In this document: one piece after another, positions 18,414 through 27,898 of the stretch
Position numbering within the stretch: the first letter of the stretch is position 1
Layout of the letters: the number at the start of each line of letters is the position of its first letter
The notes under the pieces: generated by a model
What the model was told of the DNA's origin: nothing
Databases searched by the model: none
Seen by the model: the letters and a program-made list of their open reading frames with translations, nothing else
Program-made: the position numbers and the translations under genes
From: Propionispira arboris
GTDB taxonomy: Bacteria; Bacillota; Negativicutes; Selenomonadales; Selenomonadaceae
Direction: 5' to 3'
DNA: 64,000 nt
Assembly: GCF_900109225.1 (NCBI RefSeq)
Contig: NZ_FNZK01000003.1
Span: 207,218 to 271,217 of the forward strand

Positions 18414-20735
18414 TTATTTATTAAAATAAGCCGCTGTGACTTGATCACTCGTCATGAGAATGTCTCTGCCTTTACTGCCCGAACTGGCACCCACGATATG
18501 CATTTCTTCCATCGTGTCAATTAATCTGGCAGCTCGAGTATAACCAATACGAAACCGTCTTTGCAGACTAGAAGACGAGGCCTGACCTGTCTCTAAAACA
18601 ATATGAATCGCTTTTTCCAGTAATTCATCTTGCTGAACTTCTTGTTTTTTTTCAGTTTCATCTAAAACAGCACTTTCCGTAAAACTGATAATTTCCTCAT
18701 TTTCTTCAATTTCGGCTCCTTGCTGTCGAATAAAATCCAATAAAGATTCTACTTCCGTATCACTTACAAAAGCACCCTGGACACGAACTGGTTTTGAAGC
18801 ACCAATCGGATAATAAAGCATATCCCCTTTACCTAATAATTTTTCAGCTCCACCCATATCGAGTATTGTCCGTGAATCAATTTGTGAAGAAACTGAAAAA
18901 GAAATTCGCGATGGAATATTAGCCTTGATGATTCCAGTAATAACATCCACGGATGGCCTTTGTGTCGCTAAAATCAAATGAATTCCTGCGGCTCTGGCTT
19001 TTTGCGCTAAACGGCAGATTGCATTTTCCACATCACCGGGAGCTACCATCATCAAATCCGCTAATTCATCAATAATGATGACGACAGCTGGCATTTTATC
19101 GATTTCGACACTACGATTATAGCGTTCCATATCTCGAACACCATGGCTGGCAAATTTCGCATACCGTTTTTCCATTTCCTGTACAGCCCAATTTAAAACC
19201 GAAGCCGCTTTTTTTGCATCGGTCACCACCGGAACCATTAGATGGGGAATGCCATTATAATTCGAAAGCTCAACCATTTTCGGATCGATTAAAATAAATT
19301 TAACTTCATCCGGTTTCGCCTTAAAAAGTACACTGGTAATAATCGTATTGATGCAAACACTTTTCCCCGATCCGGTAGCCCCTGCAACGAGCAAATGTGG
19401 CATTTTCGCTAAATCGGCAAAAATAGCCTGTCCACCAATATCCATACCGAGTCCTACGGTCAGTTTTGATTTTGCAGTTAAAAACAGTTCACTCTCCAAA
19501 ACTTCTCGCAGCTGCACGCCCGACAATTCTTTATTTGGCACCTCAATACCAATTGCGGCTTTGCCTGGAATTGGCGCTTCGATTCGTACGGAAGGCGCTG
19601 CCAATTTCAAAGAAATATCATCTGCTAAATTTACAATTTTACTTACTTTAACACCTGCAGCCGGTTCTAATTCATAACGCGTAACGGCTGGACCGTGACA
19701 AGCATTTACAATAGTTGCTTTGACATTAAAACTTTGTAATGTCTCTTCAAGGATTTTTGCGTTAACAGCAATTTCTTTTTCTAGTTTAGAATTTTTCTGC
19801 TTGATTGCTTTACTTAAAATAAACCGAACATTCGGCAGCTGATATTCGCGAATGGCGCCAGTGACTGCAGTTGAATTTGGTTCATCAGCTAGTGTGGTTT
19901 CGTTTTCAGATAATAGCTCAACGGGATTTTTTATTGGTGATACCCCTTCTAAAACAGTTTCTTTTTCTAAATCCAATTTTTTATCTTCCATGTATTGAAT
20001 CGAAAATTCTATCGGCTTTTCAATTGGTTCTGGTACAAATGTATCTGCATCTTCTGTCGGATTTACTTGTACTGGTGTTTCAATCAATGGTTTCTCAAAA
20101 TTTTTATCAGCTTCTTGATTATAAAACGAATTTTTAAATTTTTCTTCTACTTCAACAAATTTATCATAGGTAGACGAAACTGTTTTTTTAGCTGTTTTAA
20201 TGCCCTGCGAAGCCTGCTGTTTTGTTTTAAGCAGACCCACCGCTAAAGACCACGTTGTCGAAAGCAAAATTGCCCCCATTACCAAAGCAAATAAAATAAT
20301 AATGCCGCCATCAATTCCGAAAAATTTGCGCAATATTAATAAAATGCCGCCACCAATCAGACCACCGCCCATGGGCAGGCTTTCCGGCATAATTTCACTA
20401 CCTGGTAAAATCGCAAAATGATGATACATTGCTAAAAGCGAAAAAAATAATGCCATAATCCCGAAAAATCGTGTTGAATAAACCAGCGGGTGATGTTTAT
20501 ATATATATTGCAGACCAATCAACATAACAACTGCCGGAATAATATACGCTCCAATACCAAACATATATAATAAAATCTTGGCAAAAAAGCTGCCGACAAA
20601 GCCAACATTAAAGCCTAATAAACCGATTAAAGAAAACAATCCGATTGTAAAAAATGCAATTCCAAATAATTCATACTTTTTATTAGAATTTGCCTTAGGC
20701 GCTACTGTATTTTTTTTAGTTGCAACTCGTTTCAA
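18414..20735 (-). CDS. ftsK: FtsK/SpoIIIE DNA translocase
   Basis: A membrane-anchored DNA pump that clears chromosome ends from the septum. Four hydrophobic segments lie in the first 170 residues, followed by an acidic linker. The motor has Walker [16 protein letters not shown] (about residue 445) and Walker [16 protein letters not shown]. The gamma domain is at the end ([20 protein letters not shown]). The open frame extends to 20798 but that part approaches a repeat. A TTG at 20735 preceded by GGTGAT gives a basic start (MKRVATKKN) and 773 residues, so I prefer it. Confidence 0.92.
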   Translation of the reverse strand: MKRVATKKNTVAPKANSNKKYELFGIAFFTIGLFSLIGLLGFNVGFVGSFFAKILLYMFGIGAYIIPAVVMLIGLQYIYKHHPLVYSTRFFGIMALFFSLLAMYHHFAILPGSEIMPESLPMGGGLIGGGILLILRKFFGIDGGIIILFALVMGAILLSTTWSLAVGLLKTKQQASQGIKTAKKTVSSTYDKFVEVEEKFKNSFYNQEADKNFEKPLIETPVQVNPTEDADTFVPEPIEKPIEFSIQYMEDKKLDLEKETVLEGVSPIKNPVELLSENETTLADEPNSTAVTGAIREYQLPNVRFILSKAIKQKNSKLEKEIAVNAKILEETLQSFNVKATIVNACHGPAVTRYELEPAAGVKVSKIVNLADDISLKLAAPSVRIEAPIPGKAAIGIEVPNKELSGVQLREVLESELFLTAKSKLTVGLGMDIGGQAIFADLAKMPHLLVAGATGSGKSVCINTIITSVLFKAKPDEVKFILIDPKMVELSNYNGIPHLMVPVVTDAKKAASVLNWAVQEMEKRYAKFASHGVRDMERYNRSVEIDKMPAVVIIIDELADLMMVAPGDVENAICRLAQKARAAGIHLILATQRPSVDVITGIIKANIPSRISFSVSSQIDSRTILDMGGAEKLLGKGDMLYYPIGASKPVRVQGAFVSDTEVESLLDFIRQQGAEIEENEEIISFTESAVLDETEKKQEVQQDELLEKAIHIVLETGQASSSSLQRRFRIGYTRAARLIDTMEEMHIVGASSGSKGRDILMTSDQVTAAYFNK

Positions 20736-20766
20736 ATTTATCACCACTTTTCTAAAATCATCAACT

Positions 20767-20910
20767 ATATAAGCTGCATTAAATATTTTATATAGCAATC
20801 GTCAGGAATGGGGTATAGGGTCGTGGCATTGCGTAGAAAGCAAACGATGCCCTATATCCCATTTCTGGCAGCCTGACAGGCTAGATGCAATTTTTTTATG
20901 CATTCTATAA
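20767..20910 (+). repeat. Palindromic repeat family, full copy A
   Basis: A 144-base element starting ATATAAGCTGCATTAAATAT and ending TTATGCATTCTATAA. The ends are imperfect inverted repeats of each other. Inner parts GGGGTATAGGG and CCCTATATCCC are also inverted, so the whole can fold into one long hairpin. It fills the gap between rnhA and ftsK. Its sister is copy B at 21569-21716, in the same orientation. Confidence 0.85.
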
Positions 20911-20919
20911 GAAGCTCGA

Positions 20920-21531
20920 TCATGAACTTTCCAAAGCGGCTTTTGCTAATTTGTCTGCTAATTCATTACCTTCAATTCCGGTATGACCACTGATTTTTCG
21001 AAATGTTACCCAGCCAAGATAATCTGCCATAAAAGCTGCATACTGTTTTGTAACATCATTATTCGTTTTCCAGCGTCTTTCAGCCCACTCCGAGATACCA
21101 ATATAATCATGATAGATGACAATTGATTCTAATTTTTCTTTTTCTGCCCATAAAACAGCTTGTATACTCGCTTCGACTTCACCAGCAACGTTATGAAGTT
21201 TTGCAGCTGAGATAGAAGTTCCCAGCCCGTTTGCTGTATGAATCAACTGCCCCTGAAAAAAAACGGCAAATCCCCAACTATAACGGTTATTACGATAAGA
21301 CCCATCGACATAGATATGATGTTTTTCTTTAAGTTCATTCACAGTGACTTTAGACGGCGGAACAAGGGTTAATTTAGTACCCATATAATTTTGCGCTTCA
21401 TCCATTGTAGCAAAACCTTTATACAACGCACCAGAATAACTATGGATTTGCTCTTTACATTCTAGCCAAGATGAAAAAATTCCAGTTTTGCGACCATTTT
21501 TAACAGCATAATATTTTTTCTTTTCTGGCAT
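20920..21531 (-). CDS. Ribonuclease H1 with viroplasmin-type N-terminal domain
   Basis: Cuts the RNA strand of RNA-DNA hybrids. The N-terminal hybrid-binding domain is at about residues 5-50 (KKYYAVKNGRKTGIFSSW, then YKGFATMDEAQNYM). The RNase H domain has its acidic residues in IYVDGSYRNN, AGEVEASIQA, VIYHDYIGI and GNELADKLAK. I chose the ATG at 21531 because AGGAG is eight bases ahead. The frame upstream belongs to repeat copy B. The gene is bracketed by repeat copies A and B in direct orientation. It has 203 residues. Confidence 0.93.
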   Translation of the reverse strand: MPEKKKYYAVKNGRKTGIFSSWLECKEQIHSYSGALYKGFATMDEAQNYMGTKLTLVPPSKVTVNELKEKHHIYVDGSYRNNRYSWGFAVFFQGQLIHTANGLGTSISAAKLHNVAGEVEASIQAVLWAEKEKLESIVIYHDYIGISEWAERRWKTNNDVTKQYAAFMADYLGWVTFRKISGHTGIEGNELADKLAKAALESS

Positions 21532-21568
21532 AGTATACACTCCTAACCGGAAAATCTTCCGACAAACT

Positions 21569-21716
21569 ATATAAGTTGCTTTAAATATTTTATATGGCAA
21601 TCGTCAAAGTGGGGTATAGGGCTTCGTGGCGTTACGTAGGAAGCAAACGACCCTTATACCTACCCTATTCTTGGCAACCTAATAGCTAGATGCAATTTCT
21701 TTTATGCAACTTATAT
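21569..21716 (+). repeat. Palindromic repeat family, full copy B
   Basis: A 148-base element beginning ATATAAGTTGCTTTAAATAT and ending TTTTATGCAACTTATAT, so the ends form an inverted repeat of about 13 bases (ATATAAGTTGCAT type). The inner GGGGTATAGGG and CCCTTATACC are inverted. Most positions agree with copy A, including GCAATCGTCA, AAGCAAACGA and AGCTAGATGCAATTT. It lies between mtaD and rnhA. Confidence 0.87.
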
Positions 21717-21741
21717 GAATGCACTGCATTTATCGAATGAG

Positions 21742-21778
21742 ACGAAGCCCCGCTTTTTAGCAGAGCTTCTTTATTTTA
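21742..21778 (+). terminator. Terminator-like hairpin after mtaD
   Basis: GAAGCCCCGC and GCAGAGCTTC arms form a hairpin followed by TTTATTTT only on the plus strand. No plus-strand gene ends here, so its role is doubtful; it might still stop minus transcripts weakly. Confidence 0.4.
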
Positions 21779-21784
21779 AAGCTA

Positions 21785-23059
21785 TTATTTTAACAAATTC
21801 ATAGCACAACGATTGGCCTCATACATTACACGTTCTTCATCCATCGTTACTAATATGCCTTTATCAAGTACAATTTTTCCATTAATCAATACCGTATCGA
21901 CCGAACTTGAATTAGCCGAATATGCTAATAAAGATACAATGTCATGACGCGGACACCATTTTGTACCTGACATATCAAATAATGTCAAATCAGCTTTATA
22001 ACCTTTTTCAATTTTACCTACCTTTGGCAAACCAACTGCTTTGGCACCATATTCGGTTGCCAATTGAATGCCTTTTGCGGCTGGTATTGCCAAAGGATCG
22101 TACTGATTCACCTTATGCAGTAAGGTAGTCAACCGCAATTCTTCAAGCAAATCGAGATTATTATTACTCGATGCTCCATCTGTACCAAGACCGACGCAAA
22201 TCCCTGCATCGAGCATTTTGGTTATCGGTGCAATCCCACTGGCTAATTTCATATTGCTGCCAGGATTATGAGCAACACGAACATCATGCTTTTTCATAAT
22301 AAGAATATCCTCATCGGATACATGTACGCAATGCGCTGCTAGTACTCCGCAATCAAAAAGTCCTAATTCTTCCATTAAAGCAATCGGTGATTTTTGATAT
22401 TCTTTTACACAATTTTCAACTTCACCAATGGTTTCCGATAAATGCATATGAATCTCGGCCCCCAGTGATTGGGCTTCTTTTACTACTTTTTTGATATAAT
22501 CTGGTGGACAAGTATAAGGTGCATGCGGACCAAACATAACGGTAATACGCCCATCGGCACGATTATGATACGTCTGGAAAAGTTCTTTATTTTCTTCTAA
22601 AGCCTTATTTCCATTCGGGGCAGACCCAATTAAGCCACGCGATAAAACAGCTCGAATTCCAGTTTCTGCTACAGCTTCACCAACTTTTTCCATGTCGGCA
22701 TACATGTCGGCAAAAGTTGTTGTACCTGTTTTGATCATTTCGGCAATCGCCAGCATAGCGCCCCAATAAATATCATTTTTACGCATTTTAGCCTCAATTG
22801 GCCAAATTTTATTTTGCAGCCAATCCATAAGCTGCATATCATCTGCATAACTGCGCAGTAGTGTCATAGAAGCATGAGTATGGGTATTCACCAAGCCGGG
22901 TGTCACCAATTTATTTGTTGCATTAATTTCTCGGTCAATATGCCAATCTGGAGCAATCGTACCGACTTTAGCAATAAGATCATCCTCAATAGCTATATCC
23001 GTTTCTTTGACGGTACCATCTGGTAATAAAACGGTTGCTTGTTTTATTAAAATATTCAA
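21785..23059 (-). CDS. mtaD: 5-methylthioadenosine / S-adenosylhomocysteine deaminase
   Basis: An amidohydrolase that deaminates methylthioadenosine and S-adenosylhomocysteine to the inosine forms. The metal ligands are in LVNTHTHASMTLLRSYADDM (about residue 60), in EIHMHLSET and in AAHCVHVSD. The last aspartate is in GLGTDGASSNNNLD. It has 424 residues. It follows ahcY by 55 bases in the same unit as mtnA, which fits clearing of SAM by-products. Guanine or other adenosine deaminases of the superfamily are less likely. Confidence 0.92.
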   Translation of the reverse strand: MNILIKQATVLLPDGTVKETDIAIEDDLIAKVGTIAPDWHIDREINATNKLVTPGLVNTHTHASMTLLRSYADDMQLMDWLQNKIWPIEAKMRKNDIYWGAMLAIAEMIKTGTTTFADMYADMEKVGEAVAETGIRAVLSRGLIGSAPNGNKALEENKELFQTYHNRADGRITVMFGPHAPYTCPPDYIKKVVKEAQSLGAEIHMHLSETIGEVENCVKEYQKSPIALMEELGLFDCGVLAAHCVHVSDEDILIMKKHDVRVAHNPGSNMKLASGIAPITKMLDAGICVGLGTDGASSNNNLDLLEELRLTTLLHKVNQYDPLAIPAAKGIQLATEYGAKAVGLPKVGKIEKGYKADLTLFDMSGTKWCPRHDIVSLLAYSANSSSVDTVLINGKIVLDKGILVTMDEERVMYEANRCAMNLLK

Positions 23060-23114
23060 CGGAGTTTACCTCACTTTCGTTATTGATAAAAAAATCTGAA
23101 ACAATTCATACTTT

Positions 23115-24356
23115 TTAGGACTGTGATAAGTAAGACGATTGTGCCACAGATAGTTCATCAATGGAAAGCCCTAAGGATGCCAATTTGATTGCAGCAATTT
23201 TTTGGTTAATTTCATTTGGCATTAAGCAAACATGAGCTCCCATATTTTTATGATTGTTTAAAATATGAAGTGCTGAGAAAAATTGGACAGCAAACGATAA
23301 ATCCATAATTTCAGCTGGATGACCATCACCTGCAGCAAGATTAACCAAACGACCTTCTGCCAATAAATATAGTTTGCGATTATCACTTTGAACAAATTCT
23401 TCTATGTTTTTTCTTACCGAACGAGTTGATATGGATACTTCATTTAATTCTACTTTATTGATTTCAACATCAAAATGACCAGCATTCGCCATCATAGCAC
23501 CATTTTTCATTACAGCAAAATGTTCCTTGCGAATAATATCGTTGCAGCCAGTCAAAGTCAGAAAAATATCACCAACCTTAGCAGCTTCTTGCATTGGCAT
23601 CACACGAAAACCATCAAAAACAGCTTCAATCGCCTTAACCGGATCAATTTCCGTAATAATAACACTAGCACCGAGGCCCTTAGCACGCATAGCAGCACCT
23701 TTACCGCACCATCCATACCCTGCAATTACTACATTTTTTCCTGCAATTACCAGATTTGTGGTGCGCATAATACCATCCCAAGTCGACTGTCCCGTACCAT
23801 AACGATTATCAAATAAATACTTGCAATACGCATCATTGGCAGCAATCATCGGGAATTTTAATTTACCTTCGGCTTCTAATGCTTTTAAGCGGATTACACC
23901 AGTAGTCGTTTCTTCAGAACCACCGATAATATTCGCAGCAAGTTCAGCTCGTTTACTATGTAAAAGGGAAACCAAATCACCGCCATCATCAACAATCATA
24001 TCAGGTTTTGTATCTAAAGCTTTATTTAAAAAGACATCATATTCTTCGTTTGTGCAATCATACCAGGCGAACACAGTAACTCCGTCCTCTACGAGTGCTG
24101 CCGCAACATCATCTTGTGTTGATAATGGATTACTTCCCGTTACCACAACTTCCGCTCCGGCATTTTTAAATACCAGCCCTAAATAAGCCGTTTTCGCTTC
24201 CAAATGCATCGTAATGACCATCTTTTTCCCAGCGAATGGTTTTGATTTGGAAAATTCTTCGTTGATCGTACCTAAAACTGGCATGAAATTTTTCACCCAG
24301 TTGATTTTATCGTGACCTTGCGGTGCTAAAGAGATATCTCTTATCATTGATTTCAT
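23115..24356 (-). CDS. ahcY: Adenosylhomocysteinase
   Basis: Splits S-adenosylhomocysteine to adenosine and homocysteine, using bound NAD. The NAD site is VVIAGYGWCGKGAAMRAKGL (about residue 210), and substrate residues appear in DDGGDLV, GGSEETTTGVIRL and NAGHFDVE. At 413 residues it lacks the extra segment of long bacterial and animal forms and resembles the short archaeal/Thermotoga type. The ATG overlaps the mtnA stop by one base (TAATG). Confidence 0.95.
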   Translation of the reverse strand: MKSMIRDISLAPQGHDKINWVKNFMPVLGTINEEFSKSKPFAGKKMVITMHLEAKTAYLGLVFKNAGAEVVVTGSNPLSTQDDVAAALVEDGVTVFAWYDCTNEEYDVFLNKALDTKPDMIVDDGGDLVSLLHSKRAELAANIIGGSEETTTGVIRLKALEAEGKLKFPMIAANDAYCKYLFDNRYGTGQSTWDGIMRTTNLVIAGKNVVIAGYGWCGKGAAMRAKGLGASVIITEIDPVKAIEAVFDGFRVMPMQEAAKVGDIFLTLTGCNDIIRKEHFAVMKNGAMMANAGHFDVEINKVELNEVSISTRSVRKNIEEFVQSDNRKLYLLAEGRLVNLAAGDGHPAEIMDLSFAVQFFSALHILNNHKNMGAHVCLMPNEINQKIAAIKLASLGLSIDELSVAQSSYLSQS

Positions 24357-25408
24357 TATCTATTTTCCTCCATTTTGTCTTTTAATTGTTTAATTTCTTC
24401 TTGATAATTCGGTTTTAATACACCATATTCGGTAATAATCCCCGTAATATATTGATTCGGTGTTACGTCAAAAGCTGGGTTAAATACAGCAATGCCATCG
24501 GGTGCTGATTGTATGCCCTGAAAATGCGTTACTTCAAATTCACCACGTTCTTCAATGGGAATCTGTTCCCCTGTCGCCATTGAAAAATCAAATGTTGAAG
24601 CCGGAGCAGCTACATAAAAAGGAATCTGATGCATATGTGACAATAATGCAACACTATATGTACCAATTTTATTAGCAGTATCCCCATTGGCTGCAATACG
24701 ATCCGCACCAACAATAACAGCATCTACCATTTTGTTTTTCATAACCCATCCGGCCATATTATCGGTAATTAGCGTAACTGGAATATGATCTTGCTGTAAT
24801 TCAAACGCCGTAAGTCGCGCTCCCTGTAAAAGCGGTCTGGTTTCATCCGCAAAAACACGTTTAATATTGCCTTCTGAAAAAGCTTGACGAATTACGCCTA
24901 ATGCCGTTCCCCATTCCACAGTAGCTAATGCACCGGCATTGCAATGTGTCAAAATTGAAACAGGCTCTTTAAATAAAGCCGCACCAAATTCAGCCATTGT
25001 ATGATTGACACGTTTATCCTCCGCAGCAATAAAAAGGGCCTTCTGTTCTAATAAATTCAGTAAGTTGGGAAGCTCAATCCGATCAGACTGTTCTTTTATA
25101 ACGTTCATCATTTGATCCAAGGCCCAAAACAGATTAACAGCCGTTGGTCTGGTTGAACGTAAATAACCATCAACTGATTCAATATCTTTTAAAAACAGCA
25201 AACGGTCTGATTTTGCAGATTGTCTGGCTCCCAAAACAAAAGCAAATGCCGCAGCTGCACCAATCGCTGGTGCACCACGCACTTCAAGCTTCTTAATTGC
25301 TTCACCAATCCGTTCATAATCCGTGCATTTTAGATATTCAACTACAGCTGGCAATTTTGTTTGATTCAATAAGGATAAAGACTGTCCATCCCATAACATG
25401 CTTTGCAC
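24356..25408 (-). CDS. mtnA: S-methyl-5-thioribose-1-phosphate isomerase
   Basis: Turns methylthioribose-1-phosphate into methylthioribulose-1-phosphate in methionine salvage. The key cysteine is in ILTHCNAGALATVEWG (about residue 155) and the aspartate in VIVGADRIAANGDTANKIGT (about 240). VRGAPAIGAAAAF is also typical. The first codon is GTG at 25408, with GAGGTGAT ahead; an ATG three codons later is the alternative. It has 350 residues and lies between mtnP and ahcY. Confidence 0.95.
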   Translation of the reverse strand: MQSMLWDGQSLSLLNQTKLPAVVEYLKCTDYERIGEAIKKLEVRGAPAIGAAAAFAFVLGARQSAKSDRLLFLKDIESVDGYLRSTRPTAVNLFWALDQMMNVIKEQSDRIELPNLLNLLEQKALFIAAEDKRVNHTMAEFGAALFKEPVSILTHCNAGALATVEWGTALGVIRQAFSEGNIKRVFADETRPLLQGARLTAFELQQDHIPVTLITDNMAGWVMKNKMVDAVIVGADRIAANGDTANKIGTYSVALLSHMHQIPFYVAAPASTFDFSMATGEQIPIEERGEFEVTHFQGIQSAPDGIAVFNPAFDVTPNQYITGIITEYGVLKPNYQEEIKQLKDKMEENR

Positions 25409-25438
25409 TACTAAATCACCTCGTTTATTTGCTTTGTA

Positions 25439-26236
25439 TTATAATGTAAAACCGCCAAATTCACTTAAGGTTTCCGCACAAGTGCAGTTTGATTCTTCTA
25501 AACTCATAAGTTCAATACTTTTCATAATTAAATTTTTTATAGTATCAACATTTGCCGCCATCGTTTCTAAAACTTCACCATGCGTCAAATTGTTTTTAGA
25601 AATACCAGCTGCATAATTTGTTACCATGGAAATAGTCGAATAACAAATTTCCGCTTCATGCGCTAAAACTACTTCTGGCACATTCGTCATACCGACTAAA
25701 TCACCGCCTAATATAGAAAACATTTTAATTTCAGCAGGTGATTCAAAACGCGGTCCTTCTGTACAAACATAAACACCTTGTTTATGGATACTAATTCCTA
25801 AAGTATCCGCTGCCGTGTGAATTGTCTTACGTAAATCAGGACAATACGCCTCGGTAACATCTAAATGTACCACACCACGATCGCCGCCCTCATAGAACGA
25901 ACTGATTCTATTTTTCGTGAAATCAAGAAATTGATCAATCAGAACAAAATCCCCCGGTTTCATCAACGGATTCAACGAGCCAACTGCTGTTGTAGCAATG
26001 ATTTTCCGTACGCCAATTTTTTTAATAGCCCAAATATTTGCCCGATAATTTATTTTGTGTGGTGGTATTGAATGATGTTTTCCATGTCTCGGAATAAAAG
26101 CAATTTTTTTTCCTGCATAGTTACCAACCTTATATGTTACATCACCATAAGGCGTAATCAGGCTTTCTTCACTCACATTATTCAAAATTTTCGGGTCATA
26201 TACACCCGTTCCACCAATAATAGCAATCTCTATCAT
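25439..26236 (-). CDS. mtnP: S-methyl-5'-thioadenosine phosphorylase
   Basis: Splits methylthioadenosine with phosphate to adenine and methylthioribose-1-phosphate, the substrate of MtnA next door. It starts MIEIAIIGGTGVYD. Phosphate and base residues are in IPRHGKHHSIPPHKINYRAN, ATTAVGSLNPLM, TEGPRFESPAEI and VGMTNVPEVVLAHEAEICYS. It has 265 residues. Some family members prefer methylthioinosine, which matters because mtaD is in the same operon. Confidence 0.93.
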   Translation of the reverse strand: MIEIAIIGGTGVYDPKILNNVSEESLITPYGDVTYKVGNYAGKKIAFIPRHGKHHSIPPHKINYRANIWAIKKIGVRKIIATTAVGSLNPLMKPGDFVLIDQFLDFTKNRISSFYEGGDRGVVHLDVTEAYCPDLRKTIHTAADTLGISIHKQGVYVCTEGPRFESPAEIKMFSILGGDLVGMTNVPEVVLAHEAEICYSTISMVTNYAAGISKNNLTHGEVLETMAANVDTIKNLIMKSIELMSLEESNCTCAETLSEFGGFTL

Positions 26237-26265
26237 TTACATACCACCTTTTTTTCTATATGCCA

Positions 26266-26296
26266 ATTATAGCATAACTAGATATACATTTTCCAA
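26266..26296 (-). promoter_or_regulatory. Promoter of the mtnP-mtnA-ahcY-mtaD unit
   Basis: A perfect TATAAT (26266-26271) preceded by TGC, with TTGGAA (26291-26296) 19 bases upstream on the minus strand. The spacing is long, so the extended -10 probably carries it. Confidence 0.65.
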
Positions 26297-26389
26297 CTGA
26301 CGATGTATTTCCATAAAATTAGGTATAAAGTACTATAGTGTTGCAGGTGCAACAGCATGCTCTCTATAAGGATACTTCTTTTCGCTTTT

Positions 26390-27139
26390 TTAATCAGCCT
26401 CTAGTTTATCTTCTAATGTTTTATAACTGGTTAAATCCAATTGAAGCGGCGTAACTGAAATATAACCTTGTTTGACAGCAAAAATATCCGTCACATCATC
26501 GTTTTCGCCATCTGAAATCTCACCGCCCATTTGATAGACTCGATGTTGTTCAACATCAAGTTCACAGTTAAACGCATTAATATACTTCCGTACACCAAGT
26601 TTCGTAAACACAAATGTACTCATATTCCCCTTCAAAACCTGAGGAAAGTTCACATTATATAAAAACGGATGCGCCTCTTCCTGAAACCAGGTAAAAATTT
26701 GATCTCTTATCAAGGCTGCCGCTTGTGAAAACTGAATGGTAGACTGCGCATCCAGTGAAACAGCAATTGCTGGTATATCATGTATATACGCCTCCATGGC
26801 AGCACCAACTGTTCCTGAATACAAGATATCCGTACCTAAATTAGAGCCTTTGTTGATTCCAGAAACAATTAAATCCGGTTTTTCATCGAGCAGGGCCTCC
26901 ACAGCCAATTTTACACAATCTGCCGGTGTTCCATAAATTTTCCATCCACTTAGCCCTTCCGGGCTCATTTTGTAATCATCTACTCGAATTGTATCATGTA
27001 CTGTAATAGCTTGAGCCATACCACTTTGTTCCATTGCCGGTGCTGCAACGATCACATCGCAGACTCCTTGTAAGACTTCATATAAAGCTCGAATTCCTGG
27101 AGCAAAAATTCCATCATCGTTCACGAGTAAAATCCGCAT
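26390..27139 (-). CDS. surE: 5'/3'-nucleotidase SurE
   Basis: A metal-dependent phosphatase acting on nucleoside monophosphates. The metal site is MRILLVNDDGIFAPGIRAL, with the further residues in PDLIVSGINKGSNLGTDIL and YSGTVGAAMEAYI. It has 249 residues. It has the same direction as mtnP, but a 153-base gap with a strong promoter lies between, so it is probably a separate unit. That gap also holds GTTGCAGGTGCAAC, a small perfect dyad without a U run. Confidence 0.94.
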   Translation of the reverse strand: MRILLVNDDGIFAPGIRALYEVLQGVCDVIVAAPAMEQSGMAQAITVHDTIRVDDYKMSPEGLSGWKIYGTPADCVKLAVEALLDEKPDLIVSGINKGSNLGTDILYSGTVGAAMEAYIHDIPAIAVSLDAQSTIQFSQAAALIRDQIFTWFQEEAHPFLYNVNFPQVLKGNMSTFVFTKLGVRKYINAFNCELDVEQHRVYQMGGEISDGENDDVTDIFAVKQGYISVTPLQLDLTSYKTLEDKLEAD

Positions 27140-27520
27140 AAAAGCACCTGCCTAATTGTTTTATTTTATATGTATCAAATCAATTTCTATCTAATAAAAA
27201 TCTTTAAAGATCTGTTCCATTCTTTTTATGAAATATAAATCAATAAAGTGTTTTATATAAACATGTTCCTCTAATATTAGATGATAATTTAAAATCAGTC
27301 AATATTGTATCAATAAAATTACAAAAACTGAAGCATTCCTTATGCATATCTAATAAAATTGTCTAGCACGAAATTTCCTATTAAATAAATGATCTATATA
27401 CGCCCGTAGATTCCCAACAGAAAAATATCCTTTAATTCATTAAATTTACATGAATTAAAGGTTTTTAAGATGTAAATCACGAAATCTGTATAAATAGTAT
27501 TTGGAAGGAGGTAATGATTT
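27140..27520. other. AT-rich gap without a recognised gene
   Basis: This 381-base stretch between divergent surE and the GrlR-like gene is about 75 % A+T. I see no open frame with a ribosome site. The only clear structure is an inverted repeat at 27429-27461. The 3' end holds the GGAAGGAGGTAATG ribosome site of the next gene, and a possible TATAAA -10 near 27490 lacks a good -35. Confidence 0.6.
27429..27461 (+). repeat. Perfect 12-base inverted repeat
   Basis: CCTTTAATTCAT (27429-27440) and ATGAATTAAAGG (27450-27461) enclose a nine-base loop, followed by GTTTTTAAG on plus. It could be a terminator or a regulatory dyad upstream of the GrlR-like gene. Its outer bases match the inverted repeat at 3947-3980. 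Confidence 0.6.
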
Positions 27521-27847
27521 ATGGAAAAATCATTATGGTCTGTTGATTTTCATTCGCATGATCTATCGTTTGGCTCAGGAATTGTAGCTTTTATAGAAAA
27601 CACAGTTGTTGGCGGAGATTTATCCTTTTATTACGTTGGTACCTATTCTGAAAAAAATGATGAATTGTCGGCCACTGTAACAATAACGCAATTTTCACCA
27701 GGTATATCAGTTTTTGGTCAGTTAAAAGAATGTACAGTTATTATTACCGGGAAACGAGAAAATAGTAAAATTTCTTTTTCAGGTTATGTGGATCAACACC
27801 CTGAATTAGAAGTTGTAGCTTATATGGAAAAATTGACAAATATATAA
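27521..27847 (+). CDS. GrlR-family-like small protein
   Basis: A 108-residue protein without signal peptide. The pattern LWSVDFHSHDLSFGSGIVAF, then VVGGDLSFYYVGTYSEKNDE and LSATVTITQF, is that of the GrlR-like family (a small calycin-type barrel). That family is named after a negative regulator of a type III secretion island, but most members are uncharacterised. It has an excellent AGGAGGT ribosome site. No secretion genes are nearby, so the name should not be read as function. It is followed after 51 bases by a secreted protein in the same direction. Confidence 0.65.
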   Translation: MEKSLWSVDFHSHDLSFGSGIVAFIENTVVGGDLSFYYVGTYSEKNDELSATVTITQFSPGISVFGQLKECTVIITGKRENSKISFSGYVDQHPELEVVAYMEKLTNI

Positions 27848-27898
27848 AAGCTGTCCAATTTTATAATGCAAAGACCTGATAACAAGGAGTGTTAATAT

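Noticed and set aside
27521..27847. Type III secretion regulator
   Set aside because: Only the family pattern resembles GrlR. No secretion apparatus is present, so a function in type III secretion is not supported.
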